From contig NZ_QPIX01000014.1 of assembly GCF_003337715.1 (NCBI RefSeq), positions 1 through 64,000 of the forward strand: a stretch of 64,000 nucleotides of DNA, written 5' to 3'. The position numbers and the translations under genes are program-made. The notes beneath the pieces are model-generated. The model saw only the letters and a program-made list of their open reading frames with translations. It was not told where the DNA came from and ran no database searches. Below, piece after piece: positions 7,164 through 16,986 of this stretch. This DNA comes from Ciceribacter lividus. Lineage in GTDB: Bacteria; Pseudomonadota; Alphaproteobacteria; Rhizobiales; Rhizobiaceae. Positions within the stretch are counted from its first letter, which is position 1. Every line of letters begins with the position of its first letter.

Positions 7164-10100
7164 ATGGTCGCAAGCAGGAAATCCAAGCGGGATCACAATT
7201 GGGCACTGACCCAAAAGCGGCTTGAGGAACTGGGAAAGCCTTTCATCGATCCGGATATTCTGTTTGGTCGCGCCAGCAGCGACGACCTGGATCTCTACAC
7301 GCAGGACATGCTTGCCTTTTCGGCCCAGCGGGCGGCAGAAGACGTGGCGGGGTGGAACGGACACGACCCGAAGATCACGATCAAGCTCGTGCCTGGAGTC
7401 GGGCACTCCGGCATTCCGACGAGCGTGCTTTCGATCGTCGATCGTAACAAGCCTTTCCTCTATGATTCAGTGATGGGTGAGGTCACCAGCCTCCATCGTG
7501 ATATCTTTCTCGCGATCCACCCCATTCTCGTTACGGAACCGAACAAGGCGATCGAGCTTTTCCGGCCGGACAGGCCGACCGATCCAGCACATCGGATAAG
7601 CTATATCCAGCTGCACCTCGCGCCGCTCACGGACGAACAGGCGGATACGTTGAAGCAACGTCTGGCCTTTGTCCTCGAGCAGGTCCGCATGGCCTCGACT
7701 GACTGGAAAGAGATGCTCGCGGTTCTGGAGACCTCGATAGAAGAAGTAAGGCGCCTCGCACCCGGTCGTCGGCAAGCCGAACGTGACGAAGCGCTCGCGT
7801 TCCTCGACTGGCTCAAGAATGACAACTTCACGTTCCTCGGCATGCGGGAATACGTCTATACGGGCGAGGGGCCCGACGCCAAACTCGAGCGCGGCAGGGG
7901 GCGAGGCCTCGGCATCCTCGCCGACCCGGAGGTCTTGGTTCTCCGTCACGGCAAGCAGGCCGTGACGACGACACCGGAAATCCTGGAGTTCCTGCAGGGT
8001 CCGGATTTCCTCATCGTTACCAAGGCGAACGTGAAATCGGTCGTCCACCGGCGGGCATATATGGATTATGTGGGCGTGAAGCGCTTCGACGCAGCCGGAA
8101 AGGTGGTGGGCGAACTTCGCGTCGTCGGTCTCTTCACCGCGACAGCCTACACCCGCTCTGTAAACCAGATTCCGTTGCTGCGCGCGAAGGTCGAGAAAGT
8201 GGTCGAACGCTTCGGCTTCGACCCGCAAAGCCATTCCGGCCGCATGTTGCAGAACACGCTCGAATCCTATCCCCGTGACGACCTCTTCCAGATCGACGCT
8301 GAATTGCTTGCCCGATTCTGCGAGCAGATCAACGATCTTTCCGAGCGTCCGAGGGTGCGCGTCCTGCCGCGCATCGACCATTTCGACCGGTTCGTCTCCC
8401 TGATCGTCTATGTTCCACGAGAGGATTACAATTCTCTCGTGCGCGAGAAGATCGGAAATTACTTCAAGGAAGCCTATCAGGGCCATGTCTCGGCCTACTA
8501 CCCGGCATTTCCGGAGGGCGGGGTCGCGCGCGTCCACATCATCATCGGCCGCAACGAAGGCAAGACGCCCCGAATCCCACAGGCCCGCCTCGAAGAGGCC
8601 GTACGCGCGATCACCGCGCGGTGGACGGACCGGTTCACGGCACTCGCCGGATCGGATGCACCAACACTCACCGTCACGCACGCCTATCAGGAAGCCTTTA
8701 CGCCTGAAGAGGCCGTGGCCGACCTGCAGCACATCAATGCCTGCCTCGAAGGGCAGCCGGCCAGCATCAGCTTCCACGAGCAAGCCTCAGATAAGGGCAA
8801 TCTTCTCTATCTCAAGATCTTCCATGCCGGAGAGCATCTGCCGTTGTCGCGACGCGTGCCGCTTCTGGAAAATCTCGGCTTTGGCGTCATCAGCGAACGC
8901 ACCTTCGATATCCAGGTCGCGGCATCGGAAAGCCACAAGCTCGTGGTGTTGCACGACATGGAACTGGAAGTTCGCGGCGGAGGCGAGTTCGACATCGGTC
9001 GTGACGGGAAGCTGCTCGGGGATGCATTCCTCGGCGCTTTCAACGGTACCATCGGCAACGATACCTTCAATCGCCTGGTCATGACCGCTGGGTTGACTGC
9101 TCGCGAGGTAACCGTTCTGCGTGCCTATGCAGCGTATCTGCGCCAGTGCGGAATTGTTTATTCGCAGAACCATATTGCTGAAACGCTGAACAAATATCCG
9201 CAGATCGCCGCGTCCATCTTCAACCTGTTCCGCGACATCTTCGATCCGACACTTGGCGAGAAGAGCAGGCAGCGCAAGGTCAACGACAGCCGACAGGAGC
9301 TGCTGGCCGCCCTCGTCTCCGTGCCCAGCATCGATGAAGACCGCATTCTTCGCCGCTATCTGAATGCAGTCGATGCGACGCTTAGGACAAACTTCTTCCA
9401 GAAGGCTCCAGATGGCGAACCTCGTCCGATGCTCGCCTTCAAGTTCGATCCGCAGCGTCTGGAAGGTCTGCCTGAACCACGTCCGTTCCGCGAGATCTTT
9501 GTCTACGGCGTCGAAGTCGAAGGGGTACATCTCCGGTTCGGCAAGGTCGCGCGTGGCGGTCTGCGCTGGTCCGACCGTGCCCAGGATTATCGCACGGAAG
9601 TGCTTGGGCTCGTGAAGGCCCAGCAAGTCAAGAATGCCGTCATCGTACCGGTGGGCGCAAAGGGTGGTTTCTTCCCCAAGCAGCTTCCGTCGGGCGGAAG
9701 TCGCGATGAATACCTGAATGCGGGCAAGGAAGCCTATAAGACATACGTTACGACGCTGCTGTCGATCACCGACAACATTCAAGGCGGACGGATCGTGCCG
9801 CCGGCGGACACCGTACGGCTTGACGATGACGATCCATACTTCGTCGTTGCCGCCGACAAGGGTACCGCGACATTCTCCGATACCGCAAACGCCCTTGCGC
9901 GTGCAGCCGGTTTCTGGCTGGACGATGCCTTCGCGTCGGGTGGTTCCGCCGGTTACGACCACAAGAAGATGGGCATCACGGCCCGAGGTGCCTGGGAGGC
10001 CGTCAAGCGGCACTTCCGCGAGATGAACATCGACATACAGTCGACACCCTTCACGGTGGCCGGTGTCGGCGACATGTCGGGAGACGTCTTCGGCAACGGC

Positions 10101-11948
10101 ATGCTGCTGTCCGAAAAGATCCGCCTCGTTGCCGCATTCGATCACCGCGACATTTTTATCGATCCGGATCCGGATACGGCCCTTTCCTTCGCTGAGCGCA
10201 AGCGGCTTTTCGCCCTGCCGCGGTCCAGCTGGCAGGATTACGATCACAAGGCGCTTTCGAAAGGCGCAATGATTATTTCCCGCAGCGTGAAATCCATCGA
10301 GCTGACGGCGGAGGCCGCCGCCGCGATCGGCCTCGAACAGATGACCGCGACCCCCTTTGAAATCATGACGGCAATCCTGAAGGCACCGGTTGATCTTCTC
10401 TGGTTCGGCGGTATTGGCACCTACATCAAGGCGCCGGGGGAGACGGACGCGGAGGTCGGCGACCGGACGAACGACGCGATCCGCGTAAACGGAAACGAGG
10501 TCCGCGCCAAGGTTATAGGGGAAGGGGCAAATCTCGGCGTCACGCAGCGTGGAAGGATTTTCTATGCCCTCAACGGCGGACGTCTGAACTCGGACGCCAT
10601 CGATAACTCCGCAGGAGTGAACTCCTCCGACGTCGAGGTCAATATCAAGATCACCTTGGCGCCGGCTGTTGCGGAAAATCGCCTTACCATGGCGAAGCGC
10701 GACAAGTTGCTCGCCGACATGACGGACGAAGTTGCGTCGCTCGTTCTGCGCAACAACTATCTGCAGCCTTTGGCCATCTCGCTCACCGAAAGGAAGGGCG
10801 TTCGCAATCGCGAAGAATTGAGCCGGCTGATGTCGTCGCTCGAGACAGCGGGACGACTCAATCGCAAGGTCGAGATGCTGCCTGACGACAATGCACTTGC
10901 CGAACGCTACGCGGAAGGCAAGGCGTTGACCCGCCCGGAGATAGGCGTTCTGCTCTCCTACGCGAAGATCGTCCTCTTCGACTCGCTGGTGGCCTCAGAT
11001 CTGCCGGACGATCCCTATTGCGCGACGACGCTGTTCAATTATTTCCCTGCGAAGATGCGCAAGGCGTTCGCCGCAGACATCGCCGGGCACCGCCTGCACC
11101 GAGAGATCATCGCCACCGTTTTGGCCAATCATGTGATCAACCGTGGAGGCCCGGGCTTTGTCGTCATGACCGCGGACGCAACCGGCGTTCTTCCTGCCGA
11201 CGTCGTCAAGGCGGCACTGTTGGTGAGAGACGGGCTCGATCTTACCGATCTGTGGGCGCGTATCGACGCGCTGGACGCCGAGGTGCCCGGAGAACTGCAA
11301 AATAGACTCTACGCAGCCGTGGCGGAGGTCTACACCGGCGTTTCGCGGCTGCTCGTCGAAACGGGACTCTCGACCGGCAGCATTACCGATGCGCTTGCCC
11401 GCCTCAAGTCGACGGTTAGATCGCTGAAGCAATCGTTTGGAACCGCTCTGCCGGAAGAACTGCGTCAAAGACTTGACCGTGAGATTGCCGATCTCGTGCA
11501 GGCAGGTGCGCCGGAGGACCTTGCCGGTGACGTCGTTCGCCTTTCCGTCTTGTTGCTGGTACCGGAGGTCATGCAGATCGCCGGGCGAACCGGCGCGACA
11601 ATCGCGCGCACCGTCAGCAGCTACTTCACGGTGTCTGGGGCCTTCAGCATCGAACGCCTCTTGGCAGCGGCCAACCGCGTGTCCACGACCGATCATTACG
11701 AAAGCCTCTCGCTGACCCGCAGCATCCATCAGATCGGTGCGGCGAGGCGTGACATCGTTGCCGAAGCGCTGTCGCTATACGCCAGGGAGAGGGACCCGAT
11801 TGCTGCGTGGTGTCAAGCAGATCCGCAGCGCATCGACCAGCTTGTCACCGAGCTGGTTGCGATCACCGAGAGCGGCGATCCGAGCCTTTCCAAAATCGCG
11901 GTTGCCGCGGGCCTTCTGACGGATCTTGCGCACGGAAAGACAAGGTGA
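7164..11948 (+). CDS. NAD-specific glutamate dehydrogenase, large (180-kDa) class
   Basis: Oxidatively deaminates glutamate to 2-oxoglutarate with NAD+, feeding glutamate carbon into the TCA cycle. The 1594 residues identify the large GDH class found in Streptomyces, Pseudomonas and Caulobacter. A long N-terminal half (ACT-like regulatory and helical domains) precedes a catalytic core with RGGLRWSDRAQDYRTE and PVGAKGGFFPKQ (Lys833 the expected catalytic lysine), then a Rossmann region and a C-terminal helical domain. The start is ATG 7164 behind AGGAGGAAAGG. An Atg22-like permease follows 52 bp downstream across a hairpin. In this class activity is usually set allosterically through the N-terminal region. 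Confidence 0.96.
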   Translation: MVASRKSKRDHNWALTQKRLEELGKPFIDPDILFGRASSDDLDLYTQDMLAFSAQRAAEDVAGWNGHDPKITIKLVPGVGHSGIPTSVLSIVDRNKPFLYDSVMGEVTSLHRDIFLAIHPILVTEPNKAIELFRPDRPTDPAHRISYIQLHLAPLTDEQADTLKQRLAFVLEQVRMASTDWKEMLAVLETSIEEVRRLAPGRRQAERDEALAFLDWLKNDNFTFLGMREYVYTGEGPDAKLERGRGRGLGILADPEVLVLRHGKQAVTTTPEILEFLQGPDFLIVTKANVKSVVHRRAYMDYVGVKRFDAAGKVVGELRVVGLFTATAYTRSVNQIPLLRAKVEKVVERFGFDPQSHSGRMLQNTLESYPRDDLFQIDAELLARFCEQINDLSERPRVRVLPRIDHFDRFVSLIVYVPREDYNSLVREKIGNYFKEAYQGHVSAYYPAFPEGGVARVHIIIGRNEGKTPRIPQARLEEAVRAITARWTDRFTALAGSDAPTLTVTHAYQEAFTPEEAVADLQHINACLEGQPASISFHEQASDKGNLLYLKIFHAGEHLPLSRRVPLLENLGFGVISERTFDIQVAASESHKLVVLHDMELEVRGGGEFDIGRDGKLLGDAFLGAFNGTIGNDTFNRLVMTAGLTAREVTVLRAYAAYLRQCGIVYSQNHIAETLNKYPQIAASIFNLFRDIFDPTLGEKSRQRKVNDSRQELLAALVSVPSIDEDRILRRYLNAVDATLRTNFFQKAPDGEPRPMLAFKFDPQRLEGLPEPRPFREIFVYGVEVEGVHLRFGKVARGGLRWSDRAQDYRTEVLGLVKAQQVKNAVIVPVGAKGGFFPKQLPSGGSRDEYLNAGKEAYKTYVTTLLSITDNIQGGRIVPPADTVRLDDDDPYFVVAADKGTATFSDTANALARAAGFWLDDAFASGGSAGYDHKKMGITARGAWEAVKRHFREMNIDIQSTPFTVAGVGDMSGDVFGNGMLLSEKIRLVAAFDHRDIFIDPDPDTALSFAERKRLFALPRSSWQDYDHKALSKGAMIISRSVKSIELTAEAAAAIGLEQMTATPFEIMTAILKAPVDLLWFGGIGTYIKAPGETDAEVGDRTNDAIRVNGNEVRAKVIGEGANLGVTQRGRIFYALNGGRLNSDAIDNSAGVNSSDVEVNIKITLAPAVAENRLTMAKRDKLLADMTDEVASLVLRNNYLQPLAISLTERKGVRNREELSRLMSSLETAGRLNRKVEMLPDDNALAERYAEGKALTRPEIGVLLSYAKIVLFDSLVASDLPDDPYCATTLFNYFPAKMRKAFAADIAGHRLHREIIATVLANHVINRGGPGFVVMTADATGVLPADVVKAALLVRDGLDLTDLWARIDALDAEVPGELQNRLYAAVAEVYTGVSRLLVETGLSTGSITDALARLKSTVRSLKQSFGTALPEELRQRLDREIADLVQAGAPEDLAGDVVRLSVLLLVPEVMQIAGRTGATIARTVSSYFTVSGAFSIERLLAAANRVSTTDHYESLSLTRSIHQIGAARRDIVAEALSLYARERDPIAAWCQADPQRIDQLVTELVAITESGDPSLSKIAVAAGLLTDLAHGKTR

Positions 11949-11955
11949 CACTCTC

Positions 11956-11974
11956 CCCCCGAAACATTCGGGGG
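11956..11974 (+). promoter_or_regulatory. Hairpin between NAD-GDH and the MFS gene
   Basis: An 8-bp perfect stem (CCCCCGAA 11956-11963, TTCGGGGG 11967-11974) has a 3-base loop and begins seven bases after the dehydrogenase stop. No T run follows. The 3' arm forms part of GGGGGAAGAG, which would be the Shine-Dalgarno for a possible upstream GTG start of the next gene. It may be an attenuator or mRNA-processing hairpin. Confidence 0.45.
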
Positions 11975-12000
11975 AAGAGTTGGTGGCGGTTGAAATTGAT

Positions 12001-13389
12001 ATGTCGCCGGCGGAAACCGCAAAGGTGCCCGCCCGCGGAATTTGGGGCTGGATGCTGTTCGACTGGGCAGCCCAGCCCTTTTTTACAGTGGTGACGACGT
12101 TCATCTTCGGACCCTACTTCGTCTCGAGGATGACTTCCGATCCGGTCTCTGCCCAGGCGACATGGAGCAATACGGCGACGATCGCATCGATCATCATCGC
12201 CGTACTCTCCCCCATTCTCGGATCAATTGCCGATCAGTCCGGCAGTCGCAAGCCGTGGATCGGCTTTTTCGCCGTGATCAAGATTGTAAGCCTGAGCCTG
12301 CTCTGGACCGCTGCCCCGGGCTCGCCTGTCTTCGTCCCAGTCATTCTGATCATCCTCGCCACGGTGTCAGCCGAGTTTTCCGTCGTCTTCAACGACTCCA
12401 TGATGCCACGTCTCGTCACACCTCAAACGGTGGGTCGTATTTCGAACATCGCCTGGGGCCTCGGTTATCTTGGTGGAATCATCGTCCTCACTGCTGTGGT
12501 GACGCTGTTGGCGGCGAACCCGAAGACGGGAATGACGCTGATCGGCCGACCGCCACTTTTCGGTCTGGATCCCGCAAGTGGCGAGGATGCGCGCATCACG
12601 GGACCGATATCGGCTCTCTGGTATCTCATCTTCATTCTGCCGATGTTTTTCTTCACGCCGGATGCCACCAAGGGCAAGCCTTTCGGCGAGGCCGTAAGAG
12701 CCGGATTGAGCGAACTCGGCAAGACGCTGGGTGAATTGCGGGGAAGATCTGGGCTCGCTCGCTTCCTGATCGGACGCATGATCTACCAGGACGGTGTGAA
12801 CGGGCTGCTGGTGCTGGGCGGCGTTTTTGCCGCAGCGATGTTCCAATGGTCTACCCTTGAAATCGGCCTCTACGGGATAATCCTGAATGTCGTCGCGATC
12901 TTCGGCTGTCTGGCAGCCGGCAGCGTCGACCGGCGGTTCGGCTCGAAATTCACAGTGCTTCTCAGCCTTATCCTTCTGATCGTAGCGACGTTCGGCATCA
13001 TCTCGACCGGTCCGGGCTATACGCTCTTCGGTGCCGTCAGCTTTTCCGCGGCAACCACGCCCGGCCTCTTCGGAACCGCCGCCGAAAAAACCTATATCCT
13101 GTTCGGCATCCTGATCGGCCTCGCCTTCGGCCCCGTTCAGGCTTCGTCCCGTTCCTATCTCGCCCGCAGCGTCCCACCGAAAGAAGCAGGACGCTACTTC
13201 GGTATTTACGCACTCTCCGGTCGCGTCACGAGTTTCATGGCTACCTTGAGCTTCTCGATGCTGACCTATTGGACCGGCTCACCGCGCGTCGGCATGGCGA
13301 GCGTCCTCATCTATCTTGGAGGGGGATTTCTCGTGCTGCTCACTACCCCGTATCCGGCCGGCAGCAATCCCTCAACCGGCCTGAAATAG
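12001..13389 (+). CDS. MFS transporter, UMF1 / Atg22-like family
   Basis: This 462-residue polytopic membrane protein begins with WGWMLFDWAAQPFFTVVTTF, the typical start of the Atg22/UMF1 branch of the major facilitator superfamily. About 12 hydrophobic segments follow, with a conserved cytoplasmic stretch QSGSRKPWIGFF after TM2-3 and PVQASSRSYLARSVPPKEAGRYFG in the C-terminal half. Yeast Atg22 exports amino acids from the vacuole; bacterial substrates are unknown. ATG 12001 is the annotated start; a GTG 18 bases upstream with a better ribosome binding site is an alternative. Its position behind NAD-GDH makes amino-acid transport an attractive but unproven guess. Confidence 0.88.
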   Translation: MSPAETAKVPARGIWGWMLFDWAAQPFFTVVTTFIFGPYFVSRMTSDPVSAQATWSNTATIASIIIAVLSPILGSIADQSGSRKPWIGFFAVIKIVSLSLLWTAAPGSPVFVPVILIILATVSAEFSVVFNDSMMPRLVTPQTVGRISNIAWGLGYLGGIIVLTAVVTLLAANPKTGMTLIGRPPLFGLDPASGEDARITGPISALWYLIFILPMFFFTPDATKGKPFGEAVRAGLSELGKTLGELRGRSGLARFLIGRMIYQDGVNGLLVLGGVFAAAMFQWSTLEIGLYGIILNVVAIFGCLAAGSVDRRFGSKFTVLLSLILLIVATFGIISTGPGYTLFGAVSFSAATTPGLFGTAAEKTYILFGILIGLAFGPVQASSRSYLARSVPPKEAGRYFGIYALSGRVTSFMATLSFSMLTYWTGSPRVGMASVLIYLGGGFLVLLTTPYPAGSNPSTGLK

Positions 13390-13390
13390 A

Positions 13391-13420
13391 AAGAGCCCGG
13401 CCGAGGCCGAGCTCCAAAAA
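13391..13420 (-). terminator. Intrinsic terminator after purH
   Basis: GAGCCCGGCC (13393-13402) pairs with GGCCGAGCTC (13405-13414) with one mismatch. Reading the minus strand, the stem is followed by CTTTCTATTT just past the purH stop. It may also slow readthrough from the convergent permease gene. Confidence 0.65.
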
Positions 13421-13439
13421 GGCAACGGGGTTGCTACGA

Positions 13440-15056
13440 TCAGTGGCGGAAGTGCCGAATGCCGGTGAAGACCATCGCCACGTCATGCTCGTTGGCTGCC
13501 GCGATCACTTCCTCGTCGCGCATCGAGCCGCCGGGCTGGATGACGGCCGTCGCACCCGCCGCAATGGCGGCAAGCAAACCATCGGCAAAGGGATAAAAGG
13601 CTTCGGAGGCAACCGCCGACCCCCTCGTCAGCGGCTGAGGGAGGCCGAGCGCCTTGGCCGCGTCTTCCGCCTTCATGGCCGCGATGCGCGCGGAATCGAC
13701 ACGGCTCATCTGCCCCGCGCCGATGCCTGCCGTCTGACCGTCCTTGGCGTAGATCACCGCATTCGATTTGACGTGCTTGGCTATCTTGAACGCGAATTTC
13801 ATGTCTTCGAGTTCGGTCGACGTCGGCGCGCGCTTGGTGACGACGCGCAGATTGAGATCCTCGACGACCACGTTGTCGCGCGACTGAACCAGCAGCCCGC
13901 CGGAAACAGTCTTTGCCGTGATTCCCGCAGCCCGCGGATCGGGGAGGCGGCCCGTCGTCAGGAGGCGAAGGTTCGCCTTCCGGGCGATGATCGCCTTGGC
14001 TTCTTCGGTGACGTCGGGCGCGATGATCACCTCGGTGAAGAGCTTGACGATCTCGTCAGCCGTCTCCCCATCGAGTGTCTGGTTGAGCGCAATGATGCCG
14101 CCGAAAGCAGAGACGGAATCGCAGGCAAGTGCTCGCTTGTAGGCTTCGACGAGAGACGATCCGGTCGCAACGCCGCAGGGATTGGCATGCTTGATGATCG
14201 CGCAGGCAGGCCCGTTTTCGGGTGCAAACTCGGCGACCAGCTCAAAAGCCGCGTCGGTGTCGTTGATGTTGTTGTAGGAGAGCTGCTTGCCCTGCAGCAG
14301 GGTGGCATTCGCGACGCCCGGGCGATCGTCGCCGGTGACGTAGAAGGCGGCGCTTTGATGCGGATTTTCGCCGTAACGCATCTTCTCCTTCAGAACACCA
14401 CCGATCGTGCGATACATCGGAACATCGATCGAAAGGGCGTCGGCAAACCAGTTGGAGATCATCGTATCGTAGGCAGCCGTCCGGGCGAAGGCCTTCGCTG
14501 CCAACTGCTGACGAAGAGCGTAGGTCGTCTGGCACTCGTCGGACGTGAGCGCCGAAAGCAGCGGCTCGTAATCCGTGGGATCGGTGACGATCGTCACATA
14601 GGCATGGTTCTTGGCAGACGCACGGATCATCGCAGGGCCGCCGATGTCGATGTTCTCGACGGTCGTCGGATAATCCCCGCCGGCCGCCCGAACCTCCTCG
14701 AAAGGATAGAGATTGATGACAGCGAGATCGATCGCATCGATGCCGTGCTCACGCATGGCCTGCTGGTGCTCCGCATCGTCACGGATGGCCAACAGGCCGC
14801 CATGAACGCGCGGATGAAGCGTCTTCACACGTCCGTCCATGATCTCCGGAAATTCCGTGACGTCGGAGACATCCGTGACGGGCAGACCGGCGCCAGCTAT
14901 CGCCTTGTGAGTACCGCCGGTCGACAAAAGCCGCACACCCATGGCGTTCAGTGCTTGGGCAAGCTCGACAATGCCGGTCTTGTCCGAGACCGAAAGAAGA
15001 GCGGTCTTGATCTTGACCCGGTCGGGAGCGGGTATTTTCTTCGATACGACGGCCAT
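13440..15056 (-). CDS. purH: Bifunctional AICAR formyltransferase / IMP cyclohydrolase
   Basis: Catalyses the last two steps of de novo purine synthesis: AICAR plus 10-formyl-THF to FAICAR, then cyclisation to IMP. The 538 residues match PurH. The N-terminal MGS-like IMP cyclohydrolase domain (about 1-200) has LSVSDKTGI and STGGTHKAI. The AICAR transformylase domain has [13 protein letters not shown] and [11 protein letters not shown] with the Lys-His pair. The start ATG 15056, with GGAG ten bases upstream, removes a non-family 28-codon extension. It lies 96 bp downstream of the heparinase-like gene on the same strand, probably co-transcribed, and ends in a hairpin. Confidence 0.96.
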   Translation of the reverse strand: MAVVSKKIPAPDRVKIKTALLSVSDKTGIVELAQALNAMGVRLLSTGGTHKAIAGAGLPVTDVSDVTEFPEIMDGRVKTLHPRVHGGLLAIRDDAEHQQAMREHGIDAIDLAVINLYPFEEVRAAGGDYPTTVENIDIGGPAMIRASAKNHAYVTIVTDPTDYEPLLSALTSDECQTTYALRQQLAAKAFARTAAYDTMISNWFADALSIDVPMYRTIGGVLKEKMRYGENPHQSAAFYVTGDDRPGVANATLLQGKQLSYNNINDTDAAFELVAEFAPENGPACAIIKHANPCGVATGSSLVEAYKRALACDSVSAFGGIIALNQTLDGETADEIVKLFTEVIIAPDVTEEAKAIIARKANLRLLTTGRLPDPRAAGITAKTVSGGLLVQSRDNVVVEDLNLRVVTKRAPTSTELEDMKFAFKIAKHVKSNAVIYAKDGQTAGIGAGQMSRVDSARIAAMKAEDAAKALGLPQPLTRGSAVASEAFYPFADGLLAAIAAGATAVIQPGGSMRDEEVIAAANEHDVAMVFTGIRHFRH

Positions 15057-15152
15057 GATTTTCTGCTCCAATCTAGTGGTCGTGCTGCGGCAGCGCCGAG
15101 GATAGCATGTGTCGCTGCCGCCTAGCACAGCTTGCAGCAAGAGGAAACCGGC

Positions 15153-16829
15153 CTAAGACTTATGGGCGAGAAACCAGCGGATTTCCGGGCCGTCAAAGGC
15201 AATTTCGATCTGCTCAGAAGAACGTGCACCGGAGGCATCGGCAAAGAACACGTCCTCGCCAATCACCAGTTCGCCCGTCGGAACGGAGAAGACCCAAGTC
15301 TCACCGTCCGGGGCAATCAGATGGACGGCACGATCTTCTACCTGCTTGAGATGCACCGCCGGATGGATGTGGAACCGTCCAACGCTTTCAGGTGGTGGCG
15401 GATCTTGCAGCGGCTCGCCGTTCGCCAGGAGGAAACGATCACGTCCGGCGATCTTTGTCCCCGCCTCGTTCATGCGTAACTCCCGCTCGTGCCAGAGGCC
15501 GAAATCGAGAAGATAGCCGTTGTGGCGTGCACAGAGCCGATCGCTCCCGTCGGCCGCTGTTTGTCGCGTCAGCTCGACGGTCGTTACGCCCGACACCATC
15601 AGCGGGCCGAGAAAGGGTGAACGCGAGATCCTGGCGGAGGACATCTCGCCAACGGAAACGGTCGAATGCGCCGCAGTTGTCCGCGCCAGCTGGCGCAGCT
15701 TCTCGCCGGAAAAGCGGGGAGAACCGCTGTTGACGATGAGGCGATGGCGGCCGGAAGAGAACTCGAAGGAGAGGCAGCCGGCGTGAGCTGTCTTGGACAG
15801 TTCCGTCGAGCGAGGGTAGCCGGTATCCATGAGCACGACGGCCGAACCCGCGGAGAGCCGGTGGTACTGCGAGTGCGGCAGCGCCTTGAAAGGTTGACCG
15901 GCTGTCTCGTCGTACCGCAGCACCGACATGAGTTCGTTGGCGAGAATCGAGGTCGCGCCGTTAAACAGGGCGAGATCACCGCTGCCGTGCCGGAAGAAGC
16001 GGACTGCAGGATACATCCTGTCTATGGTCGGGATGAGTTTCACCGGTATGTCGTGGCCGAGGTTGATATAGGTCTGGCGCAGCGGCAGGAGATCGAACAG
16101 GATTTCGACCGCCGCGTTTGGGTTACGCGAGATATGACCACCGTCCGGCAGAACCTGCCGGTCCAGTTCGCGGTCGAGGTGCCGCGCCGCCCGGCGAACA
16201 GAAACGCCCCGCATCTGCATGGAAATCGAAGCCATGGCAAGGGCGATCCGGACTCTGAGCCTTGGCAGTCCATCGGGAACATGATCGGCTATCTGGTTGA
16301 GGTAGCGGATCTGAAAGGCGAGGTTGTTGAGGAAACGACGATAGAAGCCGCCCTCGGCGTCCTGCAGGACGACCGGTGAATGCGACAACCAGGCGATAAC
16401 CCGTTGCGCAATCACGTCCGCGTCCCACGGCAGTCCGGCGATGCGGGTGCCATGTATTCGAATCCAGTCGTCGACAATGGCTCGAGCGTTGGCGCATGCC
16501 TCCGCCGTCTTGTCAGCACGCACATGCCGAAGCCAAGCGAAAGAGTGCAGACGAACCGCAAAGAGTTGCGAAGGCGCCTCAAGTTCGAAAGGCGACCGGT
16601 CACCCGCATCCAGAATCTTTCCCGCGAGCGGAAAGCGCCGGACGAGGATTTCTTCGGAGACGAACGGATCGACAATCCTGAGGTCTGTGGGTGCGACAAT
16701 CAGGCGACCTGGTCCCGCTCCGGCAAAGCGCAGGGCTGAAATGTGGCCGATCGCGATCTGCCGGGAGATCCGTCTCCACGCCTCACGGAGGTAAAGATAG
16801 ACCAGCCTTTGGCGTTCCGTGAATCGCAT
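15153..16829 (-). CDS. Heparinase II/III family protein
   Basis: This 558-residue protein has the heparinase II/III layout. An alpha-helical toroid region (residues about 60-280) has an SFAWLRHVRADKTAEACANA segment and DGGHISRNPNAAVEIL. A C-terminal beta-sandwich contains AGCLSFEFSSGRHRLIVNSG and AAHSTVSVGEMSS, matching the family's lyase domain. Members cleave acidic polysaccharides or are of unknown specificity; in rhizobia this gene regularly sits directly upstream of purH. No signal peptide is evident, which is unusual for a polysaccharide lyase. Substrate and role are unknown. Confidence 0.88.
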   Translation of the reverse strand: MRFTERQRLVYLYLREAWRRISRQIAIGHISALRFAGAGPGRLIVAPTDLRIVDPFVSEEILVRRFPLAGKILDAGDRSPFELEAPSQLFAVRLHSFAWLRHVRADKTAEACANARAIVDDWIRIHGTRIAGLPWDADVIAQRVIAWLSHSPVVLQDAEGGFYRRFLNNLAFQIRYLNQIADHVPDGLPRLRVRIALAMASISMQMRGVSVRRAARHLDRELDRQVLPDGGHISRNPNAAVEILFDLLPLRQTYINLGHDIPVKLIPTIDRMYPAVRFFRHGSGDLALFNGATSILANELMSVLRYDETAGQPFKALPHSQYHRLSAGSAVVLMDTGYPRSTELSKTAHAGCLSFEFSSGRHRLIVNSGSPRFSGEKLRQLARTTAAHSTVSVGEMSSARISRSPFLGPLMVSGVTTVELTRQTAADGSDRLCARHNGYLLDFGLWHERELRMNEAGTKIAGRDRFLLANGEPLQDPPPPESVGRFHIHPAVHLKQVEDRAVHLIAPDGETWVFSVPTGELVIGEDVFFADASGARSSEQIEIAFDGPEIRWFLAHKS

Positions 16830-16986
16830 CGTTTTTCCATGGCGCGCGGCTGCGCCGAAATCGGGCGAGGAACTTGCCAGAGTCTCGCCGTGTCATGCCC
16901 ACCAGACGCGTGCGCATGAACGACCCGCGCAATGAGCGATTAGCCGTTATTCTGCGATGATGGCAACGGTTTTGGTAAATATTCCG
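16830..16986. other. Intergenic spacer, heparinase gene / rsmB
   Basis: This 157-bp gap lies between the start of the heparinase-like gene and the end of rsmB, both on the minus strand. It probably carries the promoter for the heparinase-purH pair. No specific motif or small gene was seen. Confidence 0.4.

Noticed and set aside
13269-15125. Long open frame (over 600 codons) antisense to purH
   Set aside because: High-GC codon bias opens antisense frames; the translation is Arg/Asp-rich with no family features and purH on the other strand is unequivocal.
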